A stretch of DNA of 64,000 nt from positions 1,580,001 to 1,644,000 of the forward strand of contig JAODUP010000044.1 in NCBI GenBank assembly GCA_025642065.1, given 5' to 3'. This stretch comes from Paralvinella palmiformis. Taxonomy: Eukaryota > Annelida > Polychaeta > Terebellida > Alvinellidae. Under the pieces are notes generated by a model. That model worked only from the letters and a program-made list of their open reading frames with translations. It had not been told where the DNA came from and ran no database searches. Shown here piece by piece: positions 22,995 through 37,300 of this stretch; the stretch's first letter is position 1, and every line of letters starts with the position of its first letter. The position numbers and the translations under genes are program-made.

Positions 22995-25900
22995 TTGTTC
23001 TTTTGGGGGATTGTAGGAAATTTGTTTGTTTTATGTATTAATGTAATTTTCTCTGAGCTGCTTCCTCTGGAATATAGTTCGTGTCAAAATTTGTTTCTTG
23101 TTGTTTGTCTTCAGATATATTCTAACTGTAAATGGCATTGTCCATATTGAATAATCTTTAAAATATGACTGAAAACATGTTTGTATATTTAATTTATTAA
23201 TAGATGTGTCAAATGAAATTTCATATATTTTCAGCTGATAGTTACTGTCTCAGTGGGGGTTCTTGTGTATCATTAGTTATTGTAAGAACATTAGACAGTA
23301 ATTTGTGCCAAAGAATATATGTTGGTCTCCCCATTTATGGAGCTGTATAATTAGGAGTCATCATCAAATTCAAGAATTGCTCCTTATTGTTATGTATTAT
23401 GATAATATATAACATTTGTATAGAATGGCCACATAATCTGTAAGAAGATTACTCTAAAGGCAGATAATATAGATGTATTAATTATACATCCTTGCATAAA
23501 TGCATTCAAAAATACAAACAGTATTTAGATGAGATACACTGAAATAAAAAGGTTAGTGTTTACCTTTTGTAGGGCATGAAGTGTCCTACTCTTCCTGGTG
23601 GTCAGTGGAAGAATGTTTCAGAGTCACAGGAGCTTTTCTGAAACACCTATCATTGTATATTAGGCCAAATTGTATTTGGAATTAATATGAGAGTAAATTA
23701 TTATTGGTGTGTTTACAAAGTTACAATCAGCATAAACTGATTGGCACCATTTAAAATGTATGATGCATACATTGAAATTTCTATAAAATATTCAAGTTTG
23801 TCGAGTTTACATAGTTCCTTTCAGGGGTCATTGCTGAATCTTATCCTATAATGAGGAAGAACCTAATTTGGATTTCAATATTGTATGTTTACAAGTGCAT
23901 GTCTTTGTACAAATTGTTACAAATAGGGTGGTTATTGCATAAAAACTTAACCCTACATTTCAAATTTATTTTAGTTATACAAGCTATTTAATATTTTGTG
24001 TATTCTTTTGCATTGCTGTGATATTATTCTTCATAGTGCAAGAACCGAGAGAAATAAGTCAATTTATTATATGTAAAAATATATATTGCATGTGTGATTT
24101 GTTGCATTGAAATCCTACGTGATTGTATGTTTAGAAGGCTGCTGTTACAGTGTACTTAATGTTTTGTTATTTAATGTATAAAATAGGTCAGTGTGTTTTT
24201 TATATAAACATTGTGAAATTGGGGTACATATGATATGTCTGAACCAGAATTCAAATAGCTAGAATAATGGTGAAATCTCAATATTGTCCTTATTTGTTAT
24301 TTCTGTATGATAAATAGTCATTCCATGAAATGTAAAAACATTCCTGCTGTGACACACAAGATTTACTTTGTGCTGCTGATATCAGAGAATGTGTGTTATG
24401 GAGAATGCTAACTGCCCAAGTGGTTGTATACAAAACTTCTCATTCACTTTAATTGAAAAAAAATCATTTCATTGATATTTCCAACCAATTAAACTCAAAA
24501 CACCCATTTCTGTTCCCTTTTAAAATAAACATATGTATATATGCATTATGTAGGTGAAAGTGAAATTAAAGTGATGGGCACATTCTTCAAGATGTTTATT
24601 AAAATTTAGAATTTGCTGTTAATATGTCAGCATGTGTCTTGTCACAGTTTGATTCAGGATTCCATGAGCATTATCACTAACAAACATTTAACTGTAGAAA
24701 ATTTACTCCAAAAGACAACATTCCAAAATCTTCACTAGTTTTCATAAAACTTGTATACATATCTTTGTAATAAAAACTGGTTGGCTACAACATGGAATGA
24801 ATATGACCCAATAAATTTGTGCTATAAATTGTTTTTGGAAGTTTCCATCTAGTGGAAGAGGGAGTTTTGTAAACTGATTTTAATGGATTGTATTGTGAAA
24901 ATATATTAATGGTCATTACACACAATTTTAATTGTGCAGCAATTGTGTCTATTTTTCTATGAAATATTATTATAAATGAACTTGCAGATTTAATTTAATT
25001 ACATTCAGAGTTTTGTTTTACTCCGAGATGTTATATTTCACTAACATGTTTTTGTATGTAATTTTTTATTGGATTGTGTGTCTGTAAATAGATAATGCCT
25101 CCCTCTTTGTGTGTGTTAATTCTATAGTATTATAAGTGATTTAATATGTTATAACTGGTTTAAAATATTATTCATTCAGTTTATGAGAATGTTCGCAATA
25201 TACAGTTTATCAGGATCACCAGTTTATTGTTTATTTTTAATACTTTTATACATCTTATCAAACATGATAAACAAATGATACATTTAAAATTGTTTCCATA
25301 TTTTGTTCTGCCATGAAATATGTCACAATAAATATTTTGTTAAAAGAAATGTTTCTTCAGCTATTGCATCTCAACAACACAGTGGCACCTTTTTGAGGGT
25401 GTCAATATCTAATTGCTTTTTGGTAATTTATTTATTAGACATCTATATTGTCGGTTTGTCTGATGTTAAATGTTTTGACTTGTTAAATTATTATTAACAA
25501 TCCTATCATATGTATTGATATGAATCAGATTTTTGTGATCATGCAACATGCATAACTAAAAATTCAACATGTAGCCAAGATTTGATAATTTCCACTTGTT
25601 GGTATTTATTGCTTTTTACACAACAATCAATACACAAGAAAATAATATAATAACAAATTTTAACTGAACCACAAGTATAATTTATCCAGTAAAACAATCA
25701 GAAACTAATCAAACTAAAAACAAATTTCACCTTATAGAGTAATTAAATTATTTTGTTAATTAAAACAACATGCAGCATCCATGGTTATTTTAAATTGAGG
25801 TGAATTAATAGTATTAAGGAGATGGTGGTAATGTGTTGATAATGTATTTTTCATTACATTAACACCTGATGTTTGTATGCAGTGACACTTAATCCAGAGA

Positions 25901-26029
25901 ATAGCCAGTCAGTTTCTGATTACAAATCCAATCTGATAAATGCATTTATTGTGTGCTATTTTCATTTGAAGGCAGCAAAATAATCTGTTTGGCAAATAAA
26001 GGCAAAATAACTAAATTGTATACTTCTAA
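22995..26029. other. Phosphatase 3' UTR and intergenic spacer
   Basis: AT-rich, with no convincing exon. The proximal part is presumably the phosphatase 3' UTR; AATAAA occurs near 23543, 24530, 24770 and 24811. The phosphatase and DNA2 are convergent across this spacer. Confidence 0.55.
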
Positions 26030-26640
26030 TAATAATCATAATAATAAACTTCTATAGCACAAAAAAATATCGAGCTCAGTGGAGCACCTAGTACACAGGT
26101 TGGGCAATCTTATATTTGAGGTATGATGCAAAATTAACCAACAAATGATCAGATGCAGTGGAAACTTAGGAGGGATAAGCAAGTCTGAAAAGGTGAGTTT
26201 TCAAATGATGACAGAAAGAAACCATGCTATTTGATGACTTAACATGTTCAGGAAGTGAGTTCAAACGGGCAGGGACAGCAACTGAAAAGGCATGAGTCCC
26301 AGCACAAGTTTTAACTCTGAGAACAGACAGCAAGTGAAAACCAGATGAATGGAGCTCTCTGGGCTTGGGTAGTAGAGAAAGCATGGAAAATAGATACAAA
26401 GGTTCTCCAGAAGAAAGGGTTTGATATGCAATGGTGCAGGGTTTGAAAGCGATGCAAGATTGAACAAGGAGCCAATGAAGAGATTTCAGGAGTGGGACAG
26501 AATAAGAAAATGGATGAGACTGGTGACAAATCTAGCTAAGCAATTCTGAACACACCTAGATGCGATGTTATAAAGAAGAGAGTTGCAGTAATCAAGCCTA
26601 CAAGTAATGAGTGCTATCAGAAAAGAAAAATGACACGTGC
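26030..26640 (-). mobile_element. 3' end of a CR1/L2-like LINE
   Basis: On the minus strand, ALITCRLDYCNSLLYNIA with a following RFVTSLIHF piece, and then VLRVKTCAGTHAFSVAVPAR, LNSLPEHVKSSNSM and HHLKTHLFRLAY, match the C-terminal tail of CR1/L2/Jockey-type reverse-transcriptase proteins (TSRLDYCNSLL, then RSFSVAAPRLWNSLP, then LKTHLF). The 3' end carries a GTGCTATAGAAG-like motif and an ATT/ATA-rich tail near 26030-26050, typical of this group. The frame is broken. It lies about 60 bp beyond the DNA2 stop codon, in the same orientation. Confidence 0.88.
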
Positions 26641-26697
26641 ACAAGTATAAATATATGACACCAACACTTGCTTTTTGTGCACTAAGTGAATACAGAT

Positions 26698-29600
26698 TTA
26701 TAGCAAGGATACATGCTGTGCACCAATCAATTCTATCAATGCTGCTATGGGTTGGTATGCCAACAGGGCAGGAACACATCCTATCAGGATAAGTTTGTGT
26801 TTAGCTCGTGTTATTGCCACATTCAGTCTTCTTAGGTCATGCAGGATTCCCCTATTCTGAAGCAACGAAAGAGTATATCTGAATATCAAAAAGGTAACTC
26901 ATGATGCTCTGAATACTAGCCTATCCCTGCTTGGACTATAGGCATCATACATTATATTCTGTAAGATTTTGACAGTTTTGTAATTTGCTCTGCATTTAGT
27001 TATACTTAATTAAAGAAGTTCATCTGATGGTAGCGAGTTGTAAAAACATAATCACCACACCAGCAGTGACTGGCAGGAAAATGGAAACAACAATGGTAAT
27101 TCTTTTGTGACAAATGGTACGAGGCGAGACAAAGGAGTTTCAACAGATCTTTCTCGCTCAACCTGATGCTAGTATATTGACACAAGTACATTTTACTTCT
27201 GTCACAACCAAACAGACATTTAATATCGAAGAAATGCATGAACATACCCCAATATCTGACTCCTGTGCACGCAATTTGACAAAAGACATTATGATCAGTT
27301 CTTTATCCCTGCCTTGATACTGATCAATAGTATTCACTTCAATGGAATCCATCTTATTCTCACGAAGCAGCTGTCGTACTAACCACACCTGTTGTCTATA
27401 TGGTGTAATTACGCCTATAGAATCTTGTGGTAAGCCACACTATTAAGATAAAATGGACAAATATGCGTTTATTGGGCTACTTTAATTCACCATTAAAGAC
27501 ATTTTGAACTTAGTTTAGAACTTAGCCATAACCTTAGTTTCACAGCAGGTTCTGACTGTGCAAACATTGATGAAATTAATGGCTTCTATAGAATGAAAAC
27601 TATCGGACTGTACTGGTAAATTTCACTACACATCATAATGTAGATAACACACCAGTTAATGAAACATAGTAACATACCTTTGTCGCTATGATGACCAGAT
27701 TTAGCACTGTTTTAGCTTCAATCTCGTTTTTCATGTTGGAATCATCTCGTAATACTTGTTGCACGGATATTTTTCCATTCACTAGCTTATTACACAGTTT
27801 TTCTGTATTAAGCCATACAACTTCTTTTCCCTGAGCTGGACTGAGGGCTTCTTCAACCCAAGAACCAACCTAAAATAGGTTGTGATGTTGTTACATGATA
27901 AATAAAAGAAAATTGTACTTCTAAAACATAGCTCGGTAACAGTAAATTTCTTTAATCACTCACTGAACATCTGACTGCAACTTTTTATTACTTAATGCAT
28001 ATAGATGTATTACATCTCTGAATAGAGTAATGTGACAACTTGCTTACTTCATGTAAAGGCTTCAAGTCCTTTAACTGCAGTGTTGTTGTTGAGACCGTTA
28101 CACTGCCACAACGGAGAGCTCCACCATAAACCAGCTCATTACTTAAATGCATGATACCACTGTAATATAAAGTGACTCATTTATAGATTGTCACATTAAT
28201 GGAATCATTAACATAAAAAACAATACGTGAATATTTACAATAAAAGCATTACCTATTCATTCTATATTGTAAATTCAGTTCGTAGGTAGCACCAGTGTCA
28301 TCTAATCGGGCAAACAAGCTCTGATCTAACCCTTCTGCTCTGTTTAAAAAAGAGACCACATTTTAAATGTCACTTTCTCCTGTTTCAGTGAAACTCTACC
28401 AGGATTAAGTTATACAGTACTAGCTTTTTGATAGAAACAATTTAATTATTCAGTTGACTACTGACTTTGCTTCTTTACTCTGTACTACTGGAGTCAACTG
28501 AAGAGGATCCCCAACCAGTACAAATTTCTTGCTACACATCAGTGGCCCAAAGCATGCAGGCTGTAGAACCTGAGATGCCTCATCTACAATACAGACATCA
28601 AACTGCCTCTGGTTGAACAATGGATGACCTGAACCCAGACAAGTAGTGGCAACAACGAGCTATCAGGATAAATAAAAAATATACAAGCAAACTTAAATAG
28701 CCTGACAAGTAGTTTATACTTGATGATTCAATAATAATATAATAATAATAATGGCAAAAATAGCAGTTTTTAATGTGGCTGGCAACCTCAAATGAGGGAG
28801 ATGCATATAGTCTGTAATTTATAGCTTCCCCATGGAAACTAATTCTAAATAAATTTAGAATATATGACATGTTCAGTGGAGAAAACTTTGCCAGTTGCCT
28901 GGCTGGATGAAAAACTCCTACTATAGTGCCATGGCGCGAACCTGTGACCTCCCACACAGAATGACCATAGCCATATAGCCTTACACTCTACCCATGAGGC
29001 CAAAAAGGTATATTTGTATATAAATAATATAAGTTGTAATTTTGTATAATGATTTATGGTTAATTTTAAAAATTTTGCTATTTTCACATTTAAAAAAACA
29101 AGTAAGCATCACAGTACAAAAACTAATCTTTACACAAAATCATTTAGAAATGCTATTTATATGCCTATTTCATACAAAAACCCAGCATATTTAACTGAGT
29201 TCTAATCACTCATGCATGCACACACACCTTAGAACTATAGAGTTTACGCAGTTCATCTACACTCTTTATATCCTTCATGAGTGTATCAGCTGCATGAGGC
29301 AATATATCCGAATGTATTCTCTGAGCACGACCCAACCGCATAAAGTCAACATCATGCTGCAAAATAAAACTAATGTGACAAAATACAAAAACTGTTGTTT
29401 GTAATGATTTACTTCATAGGCTAATAACAGACACATTTTTATTATCATACAAGAGAAAGAAATCTATAATCTTACCTTTTTAAGTTTAAGCAAAATGTTA
29501 TCTACAGCAGAATGTGTATAACTAGCAAGAAGAACTGACTGACCAAGAACTGTCAATATTCTCACCAGTGATACAATCATTGATGTTTTGCCTAAAGTAA

Positions 29601-30213
29601 ATACAACACACACACACATACACAGTTAGTTCATACTGTTATTTTGACACTCTGATTAATTTCATATGAATATTACAGAACCAATACGCTATTTCAAGCA
29701 TTTAACTGAAAATACAGTATGGTTTAATTATGATCTAGGAACTTTTATATACAGGTTAGATATGAACAAAATAACCCACCTGTGCCAGGATAACCTTTGA
29801 TCAAAACATAATCTTTACTCATCAACACCTGAAATTACCACAAGTTATGTGGAAGTTGTCAACCATAGTAATAAAATGCCTGTATTTATTTTCACTGTTT
29901 AAAAAAAAGTGTCTAAACAGCAGCCAACTAAAAATATTCAACAATAACCAGAATTATAGAACAGGATACCCACAGGATTTCAAAAATCAAAATCCCTGTA
30001 TTCTCCAAGTCTTATGTAAGAAATTTCCCAGTGCATTGTGTGCAAAATTTGCATGCTGAATTATTTTATTTTAGTAACGCATAATGCTATAAATTTGGAA
30101 TGAAGGCATAACATTTCCCTGTGTTTTTCCTGTGCTGTGGGTACCCTGTAGAATACAAACCTTTAAAACTGCCGTCTTCTGTGGCTTATTTAATGACTTG
30201 AAAATGTCTTTCA
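26698..30213 (-). other. DNA2: DNA2 SF1 helicase domain
   Basis: Exons 21-30 encode the whole superfamily 1 motor: Q-motif region [12 protein letters not shown], Walker A GYPGTGKT (Lys1241) split between exons 22 and 23, motif Ia [13 protein letters not shown], Walker B VDEASQ (Asp1347, Glu1348), motif [12 protein letters not shown], motif [10 protein letters not shown], motif [14 protein letters not shown] and motif [17 protein letters not shown]. The protein ends 27 residues after the [11 protein letters not shown] block. No motif residue is lost, so the motor is predicted to be active. Confidence 0.96.
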
Positions 30214-33200
30214 CTAAAAATAAATTAAATCACATCCTATTACAGCAATAAGAATACTTCACCATGTATATCACTTATATATATAATGAAGTTAATAACC
30301 CTCTCATAGGATGAGGTTCATTTTAATGCTTAATATCATGGTACAAAAAGACCTACTGTTTTCCCCATAGACAATCTGCGGTTTTAGCACTTCAAAATGG
30401 TCCTAGAATTTCTAATTCGTATTATATATGGAAAAATTAATGCAGAATTTTTTCCTCCCGAGGATTTTGTTCAAAAGTATGCAACAGTCACATGATATAT
30501 TACCATGTATAAGTAGTCAATTACATTTATTTACCTATCTTCATGTCTTTTATCACTAACATTTTGGAGTAATAATGATCACTGAATGATGATACATCCA
30601 AACAGCCCTTATTTATATTACTGATGTGCGATCAAACACTTTTTTGTCAGAGGAGGTCATTATGTATTTAGCGACTGGCTTGTGTTTGATTGTGATTAAA
30701 CAGCACAGTTTGGTATAGTATGCTTCGTTTAAACATTTAAACACAAATTATGGGTGCAGATTATACATAAGTGCTGATTATCTATGGGGAAAGATTGTAA
30801 CCATAGATACAGTATAACAGATAATAAAGGAAGACAACCATTTTTTTGTTACCTTTTGCAATGGATGACTTCGAAAGAGTCAAGTCAAACTCTGGTTTTC
30901 TTCTTTCTATAATCAGTTCCCTCAACCTGCCACTGTGACACAGCGAAATAAAATGCTACATCACTGGTTACATTTTATGGCATATAGAGTACGTATGGCT
31001 ATAAATCATATTCATAAGTATATTTAAGGCCACTATATTCCTGCAATTTGCCGCCAAATTAAAACGAGTGATTCAAATATATTCATTTCAATCTTCTATT
31101 CATGTTTACTGAAGAATACACATTCTACATTATAAATATAATAAAATATATTCACAAACATATCAATTTTCTGGCTATAACACTAGTAAAAATGTCTTAT
31201 CAGGTGTGTGTATTTATCATATATGGGTTCATAGGATACAAGTATTCCCACCTAGTTGTTGTATAAAGTGCCTCTATAAAAAATGGTTAGGTATAGAAAG
31301 TTTGCCCTCAGTAATTAAATAATATCAATTCTTGAACATTTCTGAACTTTTTACAGCTAGTTCGAGTGATTTACTAAATCTATACTTTTAGTAATAATGC
31401 TACTGCTTGATGATGATTTCATAATTTACCTACAGCTATTTTTGCAAACTTACAGATATAATACAGACAATTTCGCAATGACAATTACACTCTGATTAGG
31501 TGTTGTTTTTTACCTTGTGATGTTTTTGGTGCTAATAATGGGTGTTTAATGAATGCATGTGTTATGATTTGGTTGGTATCATGGTGATAATACCAGTGTG
31601 TGATTGAAGTACAAATACACTTGTTACACCATAGTCATTACAGATCTCATCTATAATGCATGTCTCGTTCTTTTTAATATCATGTGCAGATTTAGTCATA
31701 TTGTTCTTATTTTTCCACCACTTTCAAGGGGGTCAGAAAAAGTGTGTTTTGTACACTTGTGAAAATGACGATAAATTATAGATGGTCCATTAAATCATAA
31801 TGATCACCCTGAGAATTGTAATTATTTATTGTTACAAAAATACCTAACATCATTATCATTCTGCTTCCTACCTCTGAGGTGTGTCACTCATAAGCTTGGA
31901 TAAATTTGTAAAATTGATTCCTAACATATTGAAATAATCCAACTTGTCAACTCTGTATATGAGATCTTTGTACTCAGGATAGCCAGTTAGATCTCTGAAA
32001 TATAATAAAATATTGTTATGTTTTTCCAGTTTTTCAACACACACCAACTAACTAACAACTGCTGGAGACCTGCAAAAGGAGATAATAGAAATGTCTGTAA
32101 GCTGCAACTATAAATACAGTCTTGGCGCAAAACATACCTATCCAATGTCAAGGTCACAGATACTATATCTAAATCCATTAGAGTTCCTGTTGCTATGGCA
32201 ATCAAAGGTTGATTCTCAGCACTGACAACAACACTCTCATTCCTTGCAAGTCCGACATCAGACAGAGCTACCTTACTGGGATTCAAAAGTCCAAACAATT
32301 GTAGTCAGTGAATAAATGATTTGACTGCAACTAATTGAAGCAATCACAATGACATGATTATTCATGAAAGTTCCTGTACATAATGGATAAACTTGAATTT
32401 GATAAATGAGATAATGCTATTTTCTGAACTTATTCATCTTCCTGAAATTAAAACCTGTCTACATACAACCTGAACTTATTTGTTTTCCTGAAATTAAAAC
32501 CTGTCTACATACAACTTGTTTCAAATACTTTTAAGTATTAATAAATAGAGATATGTGAAATAAGACATGGAGACAGAAACTACCGAACCTTTTAGTAGTA
32601 ACAATAAGATTTGATCTTTTGTCCACCAACAGTGTTGCTTCTAGGATCTAGCCAATGTGGGGGAGCTCCCCCTTAGGTTTTAAAAATGTGGGGGATTTTA
32701 ATGTAACATGGGCACTTGGCATGAAAACCATTTAGGGGTACAAACGCATACCTCCAGGAATATTTGAACTGAAAATGATGACATTTCCATCCTATTTTAA
32801 GTATTTATACACAGAGTTTTACAGTGTAAGAATAATTAAATGTATGCATATCACTTATATCTGTAACATGAAAAAACAAGACTACAGAAATGCTTAAAAA
32901 TGTTATTGATGAGATTGTTTTTTATATATCCTACAAGCTTTCTACTCCTTCCACATATTTACAGCTAACTCATAGTCAAAGTCAGCCACAGAACATTTTG
33001 ATGTTTTAATTTTCATCAACACATTGAGGAGTTTTTTCTTGTGCCCATTCAGGTGAAGACCACCATTACAAGATACCAGCCACTTATCAATAGGCCTGGA
33101 AAAAATTCTTTGGGTAGCAGGCCGTCACATGCAATAAGCATCAAATCACATAGATTTTCCTGACCAAAGGAGTTCCCCAACAAAGTTTTAATGCTATTCA

Positions 33201-34324
33201 TAGAGGAGAACTACCTCTCAAACTCAGCAGTGTTGGACAGAGAATAAAGGAAGAAACACTATTAAGTTACCAAAAACTTCATATAATTCCTTCAGTAAAG
33301 TATGAATACAGTTAATATGATATATGAAATTCATATTTATATCATATTAACATAAAATGCAAAGAAAACTGATCAAACAAATGTACAGGTGAGGGACAGA
33401 GAAATTCACCATATAAACAAGACCATATGCTTTTATTTACTGTAAACAAAGATAACTGGCCAATCAGAACAGAGTATTTGAGTCACGTGACCATCATAAT
33501 GCAAAATGGATGTTTACCAGACAAGATCACCAGCCAAACAAAATCTCTCCCATCCTTCAAGCACGGTTTTTATATTCAGTAAATATTTATAAGCATGACA
33601 TTTGAAATGGGTACAGCAGTAGATTTTGACATTATTTCAGATCAGGAAACTATCCAATGATAAATATTTGGCGTTTGTCATGACCCATTTTCTGCTGATA
33701 ATGTCATACCAGTGGCATGGCATTATTAAAGCTAATGTGATGGGGAAATCGTTAAACACTTACAATAATGCATCATGGGATTTTATTCTGCGCCATGTGC
33801 AGCGCAGAGATATTTTTATTTTGTGCCATACATTAAAATATCGCAGGAGTCCCGCAAAAACGCATCCTGGAACCAACACTACACCAATTATAATGTTTGA
33901 ATGTTACTTTACTTGGTTCATTGCAACAAACAGAGAAACCTATACAACTATTTTAAATCACCCAGCAACTAAAATCAGTCTGAGCATGTAACTATAACAA
34001 CCTTATTAGAACTTTTATTCACTATGGAATATCATTTGCACTAACTTATGAAAGAAATTCTTGGAATCCCGAGGTTGAGAAAATACTATTTATTTAACTA
34101 TTTATGTAAATAACTTCTTAAAATGAAGAAAAGCTTGTATTAAAATTATTTTAATGTCTTAATGAACTTCACAATTTGAAAATTCAGGTGAATTTTAATG
34201 TTTCACCAGAAATACTTTTGACCATTTGTACACATTAACTTGATTAAGCCAACAGATTATACGAGCCCTTGAAAATATCTTTTTAGAGCAAGTACATATT
34301 ACAAATATATCAGTGAATGAATAG

Positions 34325-34378
<54 letters not shown>

Positions 34379-37300
34379 CATATAATAAATCTGTATACCG
34401 TAAGAAGACTATGACAAGTACAAGATACACAGATGCTAAGTAGCCACTAAAACCATTCACCTTATTTTATCTATTCCAACTCCTGCCAGACAAATTCAGC
34501 CATAATGATTTTCTGATAAAGCTAAACTGTTTTCATTCCCAAACCAAGTGCAAAGTTTCTTTTAACATGATCTCTTAACCTTGTAGTACCAACGAATGTA
34601 GTTCTGTATCAAAATTTTGTGTTAAAAAGTTGAGAACAGTCAAATGAGAATATGCTTTGTAACTCCCTGTTAAAGGGATAGTCCATCTTCATTTAAAATT
34701 TTAAGGACTAAAACAGCTATATTCACAAATATCATAAATAATGTCAAAATGTGTAAATGATCACCCACATATTAAATAATCCAGTTCAAAGTGCTAATTA
34801 ATAGACTTTTAATGGCATGTGGGCGCCACCATTTTGAAGCTAGACAGTGACTGGAAGCTCCTGAATGCTGACGTCACTTCAGGGTATTTAGTTGACCTGA
34901 AGTCTGTAGAGCCCATACAAAAGCATGTAAACAAGTGTGAGCAAATAATTATTTCAGAACTAAACAGCAGTACCTTGTTAAAATTACACCATGAATGATA
35001 TACAACCATATCAATTTGAGCCAGAAGGAACCGTACAAGAGGAAGATGATTCAAAATGGCTCAGATATTAACGCTCAAGATAAACTATAATACACGTCAA
35101 TCTAGAGAGCGCCCATGCGACGTCAGAGCATTTGAGTTTTCTCTTTCCCACCTGGCTTCCGATTATTTCCCTATATCTATGATATCAGGTATATTTTGTG
35201 ATTATTATTGTGGAATTTTTGGTTACTGTTCTAAGCATTACATATTTAAAAAATATTTTCTGAGGGTGGACTGTTCCTTTAAATATCCTACACCTTGCTC
35301 AATGTTCTGGTCATGGATATAGACTATCTGTTACATGATGAAGATGATTGGTGTTTTAAGGCCACATTTGTGCACATGGTAGGCTAAATGGGCCAAGTGA
35401 CCTCCAAAGGTAATGAAGCGAATTCAAAGATGAAACAACCTTGACATATGTCCACTCCAAGATTCGAACCCAGGTGGTAGTGATATGTGGTCCGACACGC
35501 TACTACTAGACCACGGAGGTACCCTACTATCTGTTACATGAACTATAACTAGTATACATCCATTCACTTCATTTATGTTTGATAACAAAATATATATTAC
35601 CTTGGTTGGATCAACTGCCTTATAAATATCTGCAATATCTGATCACCAACAGCATGTGGCTTTTTTCCTTCAAGTTTCAGATTACTTAGGCACTCACCCT
35701 TCAGTTCCCTCAAATGAACGATAGCAGAATAATATCATTATCATATGAACTTATGAGGTAAAAAGTTAAATGAGTTAATTAACATCACTTGTAACACCTT
35801 ACTGTACATATTCTAACAGTCTCTCACCGTTCGAAACCAGTTTCACACCAAAGACTTTTGATTCCACGTTTTGTCAGAGTCACTGACAATTCCATGTGAA
35901 GAAGTTTACACCAGTGTGAGAAGTATGACAGATGAACAGGGTCCAAGTGTGATAATGACTGGGGCACCAGAGTCTGCATGATATGGTCAGAAGGAAGTGA
36001 CCAGTCTTCATTGGTGCTGTGGTAATAATATGCCACATATTACAATCCGATAACCACAAGCATAAACAGTAACAAGGACAAAACAAGTCTTAATTCGATC
36101 AGAGCATTCTTTATACAAGATTCAAAGATAGAAATGTGACAACAAACACTACAGCAATCCTACATAAGAAAAATGCTGTACTGAAATTATTGTTAAAAAC
36201 AGGTTAAGCATTAATTCATAAAAGATTTTTTCATCATATAAATGAAAGGTATTTACTAACAAACATCCTTTTTATAAGCTAAATACTGTTTCTTACCTTT
36301 GATAAAGTGAACAGTTAAGAAGCTGTGGACATTTCCTACACATGTTCTCTCTATTAATTGGACGTGGCAGGTTTCCAAATTTCCACCCCTCTTTCGAATG
36401 AGTGATCTTCAAATTTTCTCAGTAGATGTTTTAAGGAAATGTGCCAACTCATTTCTCAGTTGAATTAAACCTAGTTCAAATGATAATACATATTCAATTT
36501 TTATCAAAGAATTAAACATCACTGTTTCTGGTAAATGTGGGTTTGGACTGAACATTAAATAAAACAATACTGCAAGAGTAAAACTGTGTTCGCATAATCA
36601 CAAAATTGTTCTTGATTTACCCCTCTTGTGGATATAACTAGCTGGTATAGTTTCCAATTTGCCTTCCTTCAGATACAACAATAATCCTGATTCTGGGTCA
36701 ACACGGCGATCAGCAAACATCATAGAATACAAAGTAACCTGACAGCAAAGAACCTCAGATTAAAAAATCATGTTACTATGTCATAATTTACGAAATGATA
36801 TTTGAACAGCATCTCAAGAGATTACAGAATGTGCATGCATAGTTTTATAAATAGAAACACAAAAGCACACATTACATAAAGCAAACACAGACAAATATTT
36901 AATTGATCAAATCCATATGTTGAACACATTGCAAGCATGTCTAAGTGCTAGTAAGTGTCCAACCATTGTATGTCTCTGCATGAACATCCCAACTGGTATA
37001 CAAACAATTTATCATTCTGTTAATCAATAAAGATGTTATCAAATACCAAACCTGTCCTTTGTGTTCCATTGAGAAGGAGGCTTTTCCTGTCTTCAACTCT
37101 AAAGGCATCACCTTCTTTTGCCATTTGCCATGATTTTTATCTCTGATCTGTAAATCATGACAATGCATTAGAGAATCTACACACATCAGCAAAATAAAAA
37201 ATAACAAAGTTATAGATGTTATACCATTAGTCAGCTATAGCAAATAAATGCCAGTTAGGTGTCCACAAGATGTTTACCTTACCACTCTTTAGACTTGTTT

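Noticed and set aside
33626..33991. 121-codon plus-strand ORF
   Set aside because: It lies mostly inside the second hAT copy; related but broken frames exist in the first copy.
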